Of a stretch of DNA of 64,000 bases, positions 17,932 through 25,737 are shown one piece after another. Source of the DNA: Mycobacterium vicinigordonae (GTDB lineage Bacteria; Actinomycetota; Actinomycetes; Mycobacteriales; Mycobacteriaceae); the NCBI RefSeq assembly GCF_013466425.1, contig NZ_CP059165.1:5208001-5272000 (forward strand). The letters run 5' to 3'. The notes below the pieces were generated by a model that saw only the letters and a program-made list of their open reading frames with translations, searched no databases and was not told the DNA's origin. Made by a program: the position numbers and the translations under genes. How positions within the stretch are numbered: position 1 is the stretch's first letter; each line of letters starts with the position of its first letter.

Positions 17932-19088
17932 GTATCTGGACCACGCCCGAGCGCCAGCAGCTGCGAAAGACGGTGCACTCCTTCGTCGAACGGGAGATCC
18001 TGCCCAACGTCGACGAGTGGGAGCGCACCGGGGACTTGCCGCGCGAGCTGCACCGCCGCGCCGGGCAAGCGGGCCTGCTGGGCGCCAACTTCCCGTCCGC
18101 TGTCGGGGGTGGTGACGGGGACGGGGCCGACGCCGTGGTGATCTGCGAAGAGTTTCACGAGTCCGGCGGCCCCGGCGGGGTGTTCGCCTCGCTGTTCACC
18201 TGCGGCATCGCGGTGCCGCACATGATCGCCTCGGGCAACGAGCGGCTGATCGAAACCTACGTGCGCCCAACGCTGGCCGGCGAGAAGATCGGCTCGCTGG
18301 CCATCACCGAACCGGGCGGCGGCTCGGACGTCGGACATCTGCGAACCTCGGCGGTCCGCTGTTCTGGCCCGGAAGGCGACCACTACATCGTCAACGGCGC
18401 CAAGACCTACATCACTTCTGCGGTGCGCGCCGACTACGTGGTGACCGCGGTCCGCACCGGCGGGCCCGGGGCGTCTGGGGTTTCGCTATTGGTAGTGGAC
18501 AAGGGCACGCCCGGGTTCGAGGTGACCCGCAAGCTGGACAAGATGGGCTGGCGGTCGTCGGACACCGCGGAACTGTCCTACACCGACGTTCGGGTGCCGG
18601 TGGCTAACTTGGTGGGCGCCGAGAACAGCGGATTCGGCCAGATCGCGCAGGCATTCGTCTCCGAACGGATCGGCCTTGCCGCACAAGCCTATTCCAGCGC
18701 ACAGCGTTGTCTGGACATCACCGCTCAGTGGTGCCGCGATCGGGAAACCTTTGGTCGGCCGTTGATCTCGCGGCAAGCAGTGCAGAACACGCTGGCTGAG
18801 ATGGCTCGCCGCGTCGATGTCGCCCGCGTCTACTCGCGCAACGTGGTGGAGCGGCAGCTGGCCGGCGAGACGAACCTGATACCGCAGGTGTGCTTCGCCA
18901 AGAACACCGCCGTCGAAGCCGGCGAGTGGGTCGCCAACCAGGGCGTCCAATTGTTCGGTGGCATGGGCTACATGGCCGAATCCGAGATCGAACGCCAGTA
19001 CCGGGACATGCGGATATTGGGCATCGGCGGGGGGACCACCGAGATCATGACCGCATTGGCCGCCAAACTCCTGGGATACCAACAATGA
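17928..19088 (+). CDS. fadE13: acyl-CoA dehydrogenase (FadE13-like)
   Basis: A 386-residue FAD-dependent acyl-CoA dehydrogenase. FAD-binding segments include LAITEPGGGSDV (about 124-135) and NGAKTYIT (156-163). The late position used as base by medium-chain enzymes (YEGT) reads IGGGT here, so that Glu is missing. Instead Glu246 in VSERIGLA sits where isovaleryl-CoA dehydrogenase has its base. That points to a branched 3-methyl acyl-CoA substrate, for example isovaleryl- or citronellyl-type. Start and stop both overlap neighbours by four bases (ATGA). The symbol follows M. tuberculosis gene order. Confidence 0.9.
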   Translation: MSIWTTPERQQLRKTVHSFVEREILPNVDEWERTGDLPRELHRRAGQAGLLGANFPSAVGGGDGDGADAVVICEEFHESGGPGGVFASLFTCGIAVPHMIASGNERLIETYVRPTLAGEKIGSLAITEPGGGSDVGHLRTSAVRCSGPEGDHYIVNGAKTYITSAVRADYVVTAVRTGGPGASGVSLLVVDKGTPGFEVTRKLDKMGWRSSDTAELSYTDVRVPVANLVGAENSGFGQIAQAFVSERIGLAAQAYSSAQRCLDITAQWCRDRETFGRPLISRQAVQNTLAEMARRVDVARVYSRNVVERQLAGETNLIPQVCFAKNTAVEAGEWVANQGVQLFGGMGYMAESEIERQYRDMRILGIGGGTTEIMTALAAKLLGYQQ

Positions 19089-20680
19089 CCGTGCTTGCGA
19101 CCACGCTCGACCCGAACGGCGACACTTTCGCCGAAGCGGCCGCGGCGGCAACAGCCAAACTCGACGAGATCGCCGCCGAACTGGCCAACGCGGTCGAGGG
19201 CGGCGGACCAAAATACGTCGAACGTCACCACGCCCGCGGCAAGCTGACCGCGCGCGAACGCATCGAGTTGTTGGTCGACGCCGACTCCCCGTTCCTGGAA
19301 CTCAGCCCACTCGCCGCCTGGGGCAGCGCATTCAAGGTAGGGGCGAGTACGGTCACCGGCATCGGTGTCGTCGAAGGCGTCGAGTGCATGATCGTCGCCA
19401 ACGACCCCACCGTCAAAGGCGGCACCAGCAACCCGTGGACCCTGAAGAAGATCCTGCGGGCCAACCAGATCGCGTTCGAGAACCGGCTTCCGGTGATCTC
19501 GCTGGTGGAATCGGGCGGAGCCGACCTGCCCACCCAGAAAGAGATCTTCATCCCCGGCGGACGGATGTTCCGCGACCTGACCCGCCTCTCGGCTGCCGGA
19601 ATCCCCACTATCGCACTGGTTTTCGGCAACTCCACCGCGGGCGGAGCCTACGTACCCGGGATGTCGGATCACGTGGTGATGATCAAGGAACGCTCCAAGG
19701 TCTTCTTGGCCGGCCCTCCACTGGTGAAGATGGCCACCGGTGAGGAGTCCGACGACGAGTCACTCGGCGGCGCCGAGATGCACGCTCGTATCTCGGGTTT
19801 GGCCGATTACTTCGCTCAGGACGAGCTCGACGCGATCCGCATCGGTCGCCGCGTGGTGGCCCGACTGAACTGGCGAAAACAAGGCCCTGTCCCGAAACCC
19901 GTCACCGAGCCGCTGTTCGACACCGAGGAACTGATCGGCATCGTCCCGTCGGACCTGCGCATCCCGTTCGACCCGCGCGAGGTGATCGCGCGCATCGTCG
20001 ACGGCTCGGAATTCGACGAGTTCAAACCACTCTACGGATCGTCGCTGGTGACCGGCTGGGCTCAATTGCACGGCTACCCGATCGGGATCCTGGCCAACGC
20101 CCGCGGTGTGCTGTTCAGCGAGGAATCGCAGAAAGCCACCCAGTTCATCCAACTGGCTAACCGCTACGACACTCCACTGTTGTTCTTGCACAACACCACC
20201 GGCTACATGGTGGGAAAGGACTACGAGGAAGGCGGGATGATCAAGCACGGCTCGATGATGATCAACGCCGTGTCCAACTCGAAAGTCCCGCATATCTCGC
20301 TGCTGCTCGGCGCCTCCTACGGCGCGGGCCACTACGGCATGTGCGGTCGCGCCTACGATCCGCGGTTCCTGTTCGCCTGGCCCAGCGCCAAATCCGCGGT
20401 GATGGGTGGCGCGCAGCTGGCGGGTGTCCTGTCGATCGTGGCCCGGGCCGCTGCCGAAGCCCGCGGCCAACAGGTTGACGAAGACGCCGACGCCGCCATG
20501 CGGGCCGCCGTCGAAGGCCAGATCGAAGCCGAGTCGCTGCCCATGGTGCTCTCCGGGATGCTCTACGACGACGGGGTGATCGACCCGCGCGATACCCGCA
20601 CCGTGTTGGGAATCTGTCTGTCCGCCATAGCAAATGGCCCGATCAAGGGGACGCCGAACTTCGGCGTCTTCCGGATGTGA
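19085..20680 (+). CDS. accD2: acyl-CoA carboxylase beta (carboxyltransferase) subunit
   Basis: A 531-residue carboxyltransferase with fused N- and C-terminal crotonase-like halves, which moves CO2 from carboxybiotin to an acyl-CoA. Landmarks are ARGKLTARERIELL (about 50-63), the ESGGADLPTQKEIF stretch and the glycine-rich STAGGAYVPG (about 184-193), then LLGASYGAGHYGMCGRAYDPRF (about 405-426) in the second half. The pattern is closer to methylcrotonyl-/geranyl-CoA carboxylase beta than to acetyl/propionyl-CoA AccD5 types, judged by eye. It pairs with the biotinylated subunit next door (overlap 20677-20680). In M. tuberculosis the AccA1/AccD1 pair is the methylcrotonyl-CoA carboxylase, leaving this pair's substrate open; the AtuA neighbour suggests a prenyl-type enoyl-CoA. 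Confidence 0.92.
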   Translation: MTVLATTLDPNGDTFAEAAAAATAKLDEIAAELANAVEGGGPKYVERHHARGKLTARERIELLVDADSPFLELSPLAAWGSAFKVGASTVTGIGVVEGVECMIVANDPTVKGGTSNPWTLKKILRANQIAFENRLPVISLVESGGADLPTQKEIFIPGGRMFRDLTRLSAAGIPTIALVFGNSTAGGAYVPGMSDHVVMIKERSKVFLAGPPLVKMATGEESDDESLGGAEMHARISGLADYFAQDELDAIRIGRRVVARLNWRKQGPVPKPVTEPLFDTEELIGIVPSDLRIPFDPREVIARIVDGSEFDEFKPLYGSSLVTGWAQLHGYPIGILANARGVLFSEESQKATQFIQLANRYDTPLLFLHNTTGYMVGKDYEEGGMIKHGSMMINAVSNSKVPHISLLLGASYGAGHYGMCGRAYDPRFLFAWPSAKSAVMGGAQLAGVLSIVARAAAEARGQQVDEDADAAMRAAVEGQIEAESLPMVLSGMLYDDGVIDPRDTRTVLGICLSAIANGPIKGTPNFGVFRM

Positions 20681-22668
20681 GTGTCATGGGAATCACCAGA
20701 GTGCTGGTTGCCAACCGCGGTGAGATCGCGCGACGGGTCTTCGCCACCTGCCGTCGCCTCGGCCTGGGTACCGTCGCCGTCTACACCGACCCGGATGCCG
20801 AGGCACCGCACGTCGTTGAGGCCGATGCCCGGGTCCGGCTGCTCAAGACGAACGACTACCTCAATGCCGAGGCCATCATCGCGGCGGCGACGGCTGCCGG
20901 CGCTGACGCGATTCATCCCGGCTACGGATTCCTGTCGGAGAACGCCGAATTCGCCGCAGCGGTCCAGGACGCGGGCCTGAGGTGGATCGGCCCACCGGTG
21001 GACGCGGTGCGCGCCATGGGCTCCAAAATCGAGTCCAAGAAGCTGATGTCGGGCGCCGGAGTGCCAGTGCTCGAGGAGCTCGATCCGGCTACCGTCACTG
21101 CGCAGCAGCTGCCGGTGCTGGTCAAAGCTTCCGCCGGCGGTGGCGGCCGCGGTATGCGTGTGGTGCGCGAATTGTCCGCGTTGCCAAGTGAAGTCGAGGC
21201 CGCACAGCGTGAAGCGCAGTCCGCGTTCGGTGACCCGACGGTGTTCTGCGAACGCTATCTGCCGACCGGTCACCACATCGAGGTCCAGGTGATGGCCGAT
21301 AACCACGGCACCGTCTGGGCAGTCGGCGAGCGTGAGTGCTCCATCCAGCGGCGCCATCAGAAGGTAATCGAAGAGGCACCCTCACCGCTGGTGGAACGCA
21401 TTCCCGGGATGCGCGCCAAGCTGTTCGAGGCCGCGCGGCTGGCGGCTGCCGCCATTGGCTATAGCGGCGCGGGCACCGTGGAGTTCCTCGCCGACGATGA
21501 CGGCGAGTTCTTCTTCCTGGAGATGAATACCCGGCTGCAGGTGGAGCACCCGGTCACCGAGGAAACCACCGGGCTGGACCTGGTCGAGCTGCAACTCGAT
21601 GTCGCCGACGGCGGCAGGCTGGGCACTGAACCGTCGCTGACGCAGGGACATTCGATCGAGGCGCGGCTCTACGCCGAAGATCCCGCACACGGCTGGCAGC
21701 CGCAGGCCGGTCGGATGCACGCGATTCACGTGCCGTCGGTGCAAGCGGAATTCGAGACCCTGAGGCGCCGGACGGGAATCCGGCTGGACTCGGGCATCGT
21801 CGACGGCTCGGTTGTATCGATCCACTACGACCCCATGCTCGCCAAGGTGATCTCCTACGCCCCGACTCGCCGCCAAGCGGCGCTGGTACTCGCCGACGCA
21901 CTGGCCCGCGCCCACGTACATGGCCTGCGCACCAATCGCGAACTGCTGGTCAACGTGCTGCGTCATCCCGCGTTCCTCGAAGGTGCCACCGACACGGCGT
22001 TTTTCGACACGCACGGCCTGGCGGATTTGGCGGCGCCGCTGGCCGATTCCGAGGCAGTCCGGCTGTCGGCGATCGCGGCAGCCCTGGCCGACGCCGCGCA
22101 CAACCGCGCGGGTGCCACGGTGTTGGCAGCCGTTCCGAGCGGCTGGCGCAATCTGGCTTCTGGGTTTCAGACCAAGGCCTACCGTGACAGCGCGGACAAC
22201 GAAATTCGGGTCCAATACCGCTACACCAGGACCGGATTGGCACTTCCCGAAGATCCAAGCGTGCAGCTGGTGTCGGCGACACAGGATCAGGTGGTGCTGG
22301 CCGAACACGGGGTCGCCGCCAGCTTCACCGTGTCGCGCTACGGCCACGACATCTATATCGACTCTGCCCGCGGGCCCGTGCACCTGATTGCACTTCCCCG
22401 CTATCCCGAGCCGGGCTCGGCCGTCGAGAAGGGATCCCTGGTTGCGCCCATGCCTGGCAACGTGATCCGGGTCGGCGCCGACGTCGGCGACCCCGTGACC
22501 ACCGGCCAGCCGCTGATCTGGCTAGAGGCGATGAAGATGGAACACACCATTACCGCACCCAACGACGGGGTACTCGCCGAACTCAATGTTCAGCCAGGCC
22601 AACAAGTCGAAGTCGGCGCCGTATTGGCACGCGTCGAAGAGCCCGAAGCAGAAGGGGATTCCCAGTGA
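20677..22668 (+). CDS. accA2: biotin carboxylase/BCCP alpha subunit of acyl-CoA carboxylase
   Basis: A 663-residue alpha subunit with a biotin carboxylase ATP-grasp domain (about 1-450: VANRGEIARR, the ATP loop KASAGGGGRGM, the FLEMNTRLQVEHPVTE active site), a linker/BT region, and a C-terminal biotin carrier domain with the biotinyl lysine in EAMKMEH (near 617). It carboxylates biotin using ATP and bicarbonate and delivers it to the accD2 product. The start is GTG 20677, overlapping the accD2 stop (GTGA); ATG 20686 is an alternative three residues later. The stop overlaps fadE12. Confidence 0.94.
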   Translation: MSVMGITRVLVANRGEIARRVFATCRRLGLGTVAVYTDPDAEAPHVVEADARVRLLKTNDYLNAEAIIAAATAAGADAIHPGYGFLSENAEFAAAVQDAGLRWIGPPVDAVRAMGSKIESKKLMSGAGVPVLEELDPATVTAQQLPVLVKASAGGGGRGMRVVRELSALPSEVEAAQREAQSAFGDPTVFCERYLPTGHHIEVQVMADNHGTVWAVGERECSIQRRHQKVIEEAPSPLVERIPGMRAKLFEAARLAAAAIGYSGAGTVEFLADDDGEFFFLEMNTRLQVEHPVTEETTGLDLVELQLDVADGGRLGTEPSLTQGHSIEARLYAEDPAHGWQPQAGRMHAIHVPSVQAEFETLRRRTGIRLDSGIVDGSVVSIHYDPMLAKVISYAPTRRQAALVLADALARAHVHGLRTNRELLVNVLRHPAFLEGATDTAFFDTHGLADLAAPLADSEAVRLSAIAAALADAAHNRAGATVLAAVPSGWRNLASGFQTKAYRDSADNEIRVQYRYTRTGLALPEDPSVQLVSATQDQVVLAEHGVAASFTVSRYGHDIYIDSARGPVHLIALPRYPEPGSAVEKGSLVAPMPGNVIRVGADVGDPVTTGQPLIWLEAMKMEHTITAPNDGVLAELNVQPGQQVEVGAVLARVEEPEAEGDSQ

Positions 22669-23831
22669 GCGACACCAGCTTTATCGAGAGCGAAGACCGC
22701 CAAGCGCTGCGCAAGGCAGTGCGCGAGTGGGCGTCCGGTTACGGTGCCGAGTACTACCTGAAGAAGGCACGCGCCCAGGAGCACACTGACGAATTGTGGT
22801 CCGAGGCAGGCAAACTCGGCTTCCTCGGGGTGAACCTGCCCGAGGAGTACGGCGGCGGCGGCGCAGGCATGTACGAGCTGTCCTTGGTGATGGAGGAGAT
22901 GGCCGCCGCTGGCAGCGCACTGCTGCTGATGGTCGTCTCACCGGCCATCAACGGCACCATCATCAGCAAGTTCGGCACCGAGGAACAGAAGAAGCGCTGG
23001 ATCCCATCCATCGCCGACGGCACGTTGACCATGGCGTTCGCCATCACCGAACCTGATGCCGGATCCAACTCGCACAACATCACCACCACCGCCCGCCGCG
23101 ACGGCAGCGACTGGATCCTCAAGGGCCAGAAGGTCTACATCTCCGGCATAGACCAGGCCCAAGCGGTCCTGGTGGTTGGCCGCACCGAGGAAGCCAAGAC
23201 CGGCAAACTGCGCCCCGCGCTGTTCGTGGTGCCTACCGACGCGCCCGGCTTCACCTACACCCCGATCGACATGGAGATCATCAGCCCCGAACGGCAGTTC
23301 CAGGTCTTCCTCGACGACGTCCGGTTGCCCAGCGACGCACTGGTCGGGGCCCAGGATGCTGCCATCGCACAGCTCTTCGCCGGGCTGAACCCGGAACGGA
23401 TCATGGGTGCGGCCAGCGCGGTGGGCATGGGACGGTTCGCGCTCGACAAGGCCGTCGAATACGTCAAGACCCGCAAGGTATGGTCCACCCCGATCGGCGC
23501 CCACCAAGGGCTCGCGCACCCGTTGGCGCAGTGCCACATCGAGATCGAACTGGCCAAGCTGATGATGCAGAAAGCCGCCACCCTTTATGACAGCGGCGAC
23601 GATGGCGGCGCAGCACAGGCCGCGAATATGGCCAAGTACGCCGCGGGCGAGGCATCCACCCGTTCCGTCGACCAGGCCGTGCAGTCGATGGGCGGCAACG
23701 GGCTGACCAAGGAGTACGGCGTGGCCGCCATGCTGGCCGCATCCAGGCTGGCACGTATCGCGCCGATCAGCCGCGAGATGGTGCTGAACTTCGTCGCGCA
23801 GACCTCGCTGGGCCTACCCCGTTCGTACTGA
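22665..23831 (+). CDS. fadE12: acyl-CoA dehydrogenase (FadE12-like)
   Basis: A 388-residue acyl-CoA dehydrogenase: LPEEYGGGGAG (58-68), FAD contact FAITEPDAGSNS (125-136), C-terminal QSMGGNGLTKEYG. As in the other dehydrogenase of the operon, the medium-chain-type late Glu is absent (the segment reads ARIAPISREM) and Glu244 in LNPERIMG sits at the isovaleryl-CoA dehydrogenase base position. Two dehydrogenases with that geometry in one operon suggest successive dehydrogenations of a methyl-branched chain. The start is GTG 22665, overlapping the accA2 stop, with AGAAGGGGA just upstream. Confidence 0.9.
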   Translation: MSDTSFIESEDRQALRKAVREWASGYGAEYYLKKARAQEHTDELWSEAGKLGFLGVNLPEEYGGGGAGMYELSLVMEEMAAAGSALLLMVVSPAINGTIISKFGTEEQKKRWIPSIADGTLTMAFAITEPDAGSNSHNITTTARRDGSDWILKGQKVYISGIDQAQAVLVVGRTEEAKTGKLRPALFVVPTDAPGFTYTPIDMEIISPERQFQVFLDDVRLPSDALVGAQDAAIAQLFAGLNPERIMGAASAVGMGRFALDKAVEYVKTRKVWSTPIGAHQGLAHPLAQCHIEIELAKLMMQKAATLYDSGDDGGAAQAANMAKYAAGEASTRSVDQAVQSMGGNGLTKEYGVAAMLAASRLARIAPISREMVLNFVAQTSLGLPRSY

Positions 23832-24637
23832 TGGACACTCTCGTCGAATACACGCGGGACGGCGTCGTCGCCCGGTTGACGCTGAACTCACCGCATAACC
23901 GCAACGCCTTGTCGACCAGGTTGGTCACCCAGCTGCACGACGGTCTACGGGTGGCCGCGGCGGACCCGGCGGTGCGGATGGTGGTGCTCGGGCACACCGG
24001 CGGCACGTTCTGCGCCGGTGCGGACCTCAGCGAGGCAGGAGGTGGCGCGGCCGGGGGAAGCGGGTCGCCACCACCGTCTGCCTACGACCTTGCGGTGGCG
24101 CGGGCCCAGGAGATGGCGACCCTGCTGCGCGACATCGTGTCCTCGCCGTTGCCGGTGATCGGTGCGATCAACGGGCACGTCCGGGCCGGCGGGTTCGGCC
24201 TGGTTGGCGCGTGCGACATCGTGGTAGCCGGGCCGAAGAGCACCTTTGCCCTGACCGAGGCGCGGATCGGCGTCGCCCCGGCAATTATCTCGCTGACCCT
24301 GCTGCCGAAGCTGTCGACGCGCGCCGCGGCGCGCTATTACCTCACCGGCGAAACGTTCGGCGCCAGCGAAGCCGCCGAGATCGGGCTGATCAGCCTGGCC
24401 ACCGACGACGTGGACACCGCGGTAGCCGGGCTGGTCGCCGACATCGGCCGCGGCTCACCGCAGGGTCTGGCGGCGTCCAAGGCGCTGACCACGACCGCGG
24501 TGCTGGAAGGCTTCGACCGGGACGCGCAACGGCTCGCGGAGGAATCCGCTCGACTGTTCGTTTCCGAGGAAGCGCACGAAGGGATGCTCGCGTTCTTGCA
24601 GAAACGGCCGCCGAGCTGGGCTTCTCCGCCGGAATAG
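23831..24637 (+). CDS. echA7: enoyl-CoA hydratase/isomerase family protein (EchA7-like)
   Basis: A 268-residue crotonase-fold protein. Oxyanion-hole segments are [10 protein letters not shown] (about 57-66) and INGHVRAGGFGLVGACD (about 114-130). In the usual hydratase the two catalytic glutamates lie near the GALGGG turn and about 20 residues later; here Glu139 in ALTEARIGV is a candidate for the second and the first is unclear, so the enzyme could be a hydratase or a lyase. In atu/liu clusters this slot is filled by isohexenylglutaconyl- or methylglutaconyl-CoA hydratase. ATG 23831 overlaps the fadE12 stop by one base (TGATG). It is the last gene of the operon. Confidence 0.88.
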   Translation: MDTLVEYTRDGVVARLTLNSPHNRNALSTRLVTQLHDGLRVAAADPAVRMVVLGHTGGTFCAGADLSEAGGGAAGGSGSPPPSAYDLAVARAQEMATLLRDIVSSPLPVIGAINGHVRAGGFGLVGACDIVVAGPKSTFALTEARIGVAPAIISLTLLPKLSTRAAARYYLTGETFGASEAAEIGLISLATDDVDTAVAGLVADIGRGSPQGLAASKALTTTAVLEGFDRDAQRLAEESARLFVSEEAHEGMLAFLQKRPPSWASPPE

Positions 24638-24718
24638 GACTATGTCGGCGGCGGGAAGATTGCAGTTTAGCCAAACCCTCTTGCAGCAAAAATATGAAGT
24701 CGTAAGCTCGCCTGTGAG

Positions 24719-25321
24719 ATGACCAACCCAGCCCAACGTGACGTGAAGGCCGTGCGCGACGAGCTGTCGCGCGCAGAGGACACCGATCGCATCCAGATCG
24801 CGCAATTGCTGGCGTATGCCGCAGAGCAGGGTCGCCTGCAACTGAACGAGTACGAAGACCGGCTAACCAAGGCTTATGCGGCGACGACGTATCAGGAACT
24901 CGACGAGCTGCGCGCCGACCTGCCGGGAACGGTGGTCAGTGGTCGCCGCGGCGGCAACTGCAATCCGGCACCGTCCACGTTATTGCTAGCCATCATGAGC
25001 GGCTTCGAGCGCCGCGGACGCTGGAACGTGCCGAAGAAGCTAACCACCTTCACCCTCTGGGGCAGCGGCGTGGTCGACCTGCGCTATGCCGACTTCACCT
25101 CCACCGAGGTCGAGATCCACGCCTACTCGATCATGAGCGCGCAGACGATTCTGCTGCCGCCGGAGGTCAGCGTCGAGATCGACGGTCGCGGCATCATGGG
25201 CAACTTCGAGCAATCGGTGGTCGGTGAGGGCAGCCCAGGCGCACCCAACATCCGGATCCGCGGCTTCTCGCTGTGGGGTGGCGTCGGCATCAAGCGCAAG
25301 CCCCGCAAGCCCCGTAACTGA
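24719..25321 (+). CDS. DUF1707 domain protein
   Basis: A 200-residue protein with an N-terminal DUF1707 helix bundle (about 10-65: DTDRIQIAQLLAYAAEQGRL with the LNEYEDRLTKAYAA motif) and a C-terminal beta-rich domain (about 100-185) with repeated GxGxVDLRYADF and IRGFSLWGGVGI segments, like the cell-wall-active antibiotics response (LiaF-like) C-terminal domain. The basic tail is KRKPRKPRN. It corresponds to M. tuberculosis Rv0966c. There it lies beside the copper genes csoR and ctpV; those are absent here and the gene directly follows echA7. Function unknown. An intrinsic-type terminator follows the stop. Confidence 0.82.
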   Translation: MTNPAQRDVKAVRDELSRAEDTDRIQIAQLLAYAAEQGRLQLNEYEDRLTKAYAATTYQELDELRADLPGTVVSGRRGGNCNPAPSTLLLAIMSGFERRGRWNVPKKLTTFTLWGSGVVDLRYADFTSTEVEIHAYSIMSAQTILLPPEVSVEIDGRGIMGNFEQSVVGEGSPGAPNIRIRGFSLWGGVGIKRKPRKPRN

Positions 25322-25350
25322 TCCACAGCCGCACCAGCGCCAATCCACAC

Positions 25351-25380
25351 GGGCCACTGCGGTGAGTGGTCCGTCGTTTT
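25351..25380 (+). terminator. intrinsic-type terminator after DUF1707 gene
   Basis: Stem GGGCCACT (25351-25358) with AGTGGTCC (25365-25372), eight pairs including one G-U, loop of six, followed by GTCGTTTT (25373-25380). It is 29 bases after the DUF1707 stop and would separate that gene from the WXG100-like pair. Confidence 0.6.
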
Positions 25381-25431
25381 AGCCGCTGCCAGGCTTTCGC
25401 CGAGAGTTCACCTCGGCGGAAGACGGTTGGT

Positions 25432-25737
25432 ATGGCGGAGGAAGTGCGGGCGGTTCCCCACGCGCTCGCTCAGGTCGGTGCAGCGCTGGCCGATCACGGG
25501 CAAGCGTTGCTGGACCTACAGCAGGCGTGTCACCGGGACGCTGAGGGCGCTCAGCGGGGTTGGGTGGGTTCCTCGGCACGCGCCTTGTCGGGCTTCCTGG
25601 ACGGTTGGTTGGCTGCCAGCACCGACCACTGCGGCCGCTTCGACCAGCACTGCGCCGGAATGCTTTGCACTGCAGCAGTATTCGAGGAGATGGAGCAGGG
25701 CAACGCGGCGCTATTGGCCGGCCGGTCGGCACGATGA
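25432..25737 (+). CDS. WXG100-like small helical protein
   Basis: A 101-residue protein of WXG100 (ESAT-6-like) size, with a Trp-Val-Gly motif (GWVGSSARA, about 42-50) at the expected helix-turn-helix position between two amphipathic helices. The C-terminal YxxxD/E secretion signal is not clear; FEEME lies near the end. ATG 25432 has GGAAGA eight bases upstream. Its stop overlaps the start of the DUF1023 protein (ATGA at 25734-25737), so the two are coupled and may form a heterodimer, as WXG100 proteins do with T7SS substrates. Three cysteines (94, 100 and 105 bases-worth apart are not paired visibly) make it slightly unusual. T7SS export is inference. Confidence 0.65.
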   Translation: MAEEVRAVPHALAQVGAALADHGQALLDLQQACHRDAEGAQRGWVGSSARALSGFLDGWLAASTDHCGRFDQHCAGMLCTAAVFEEMEQGNAALLAGRSAR

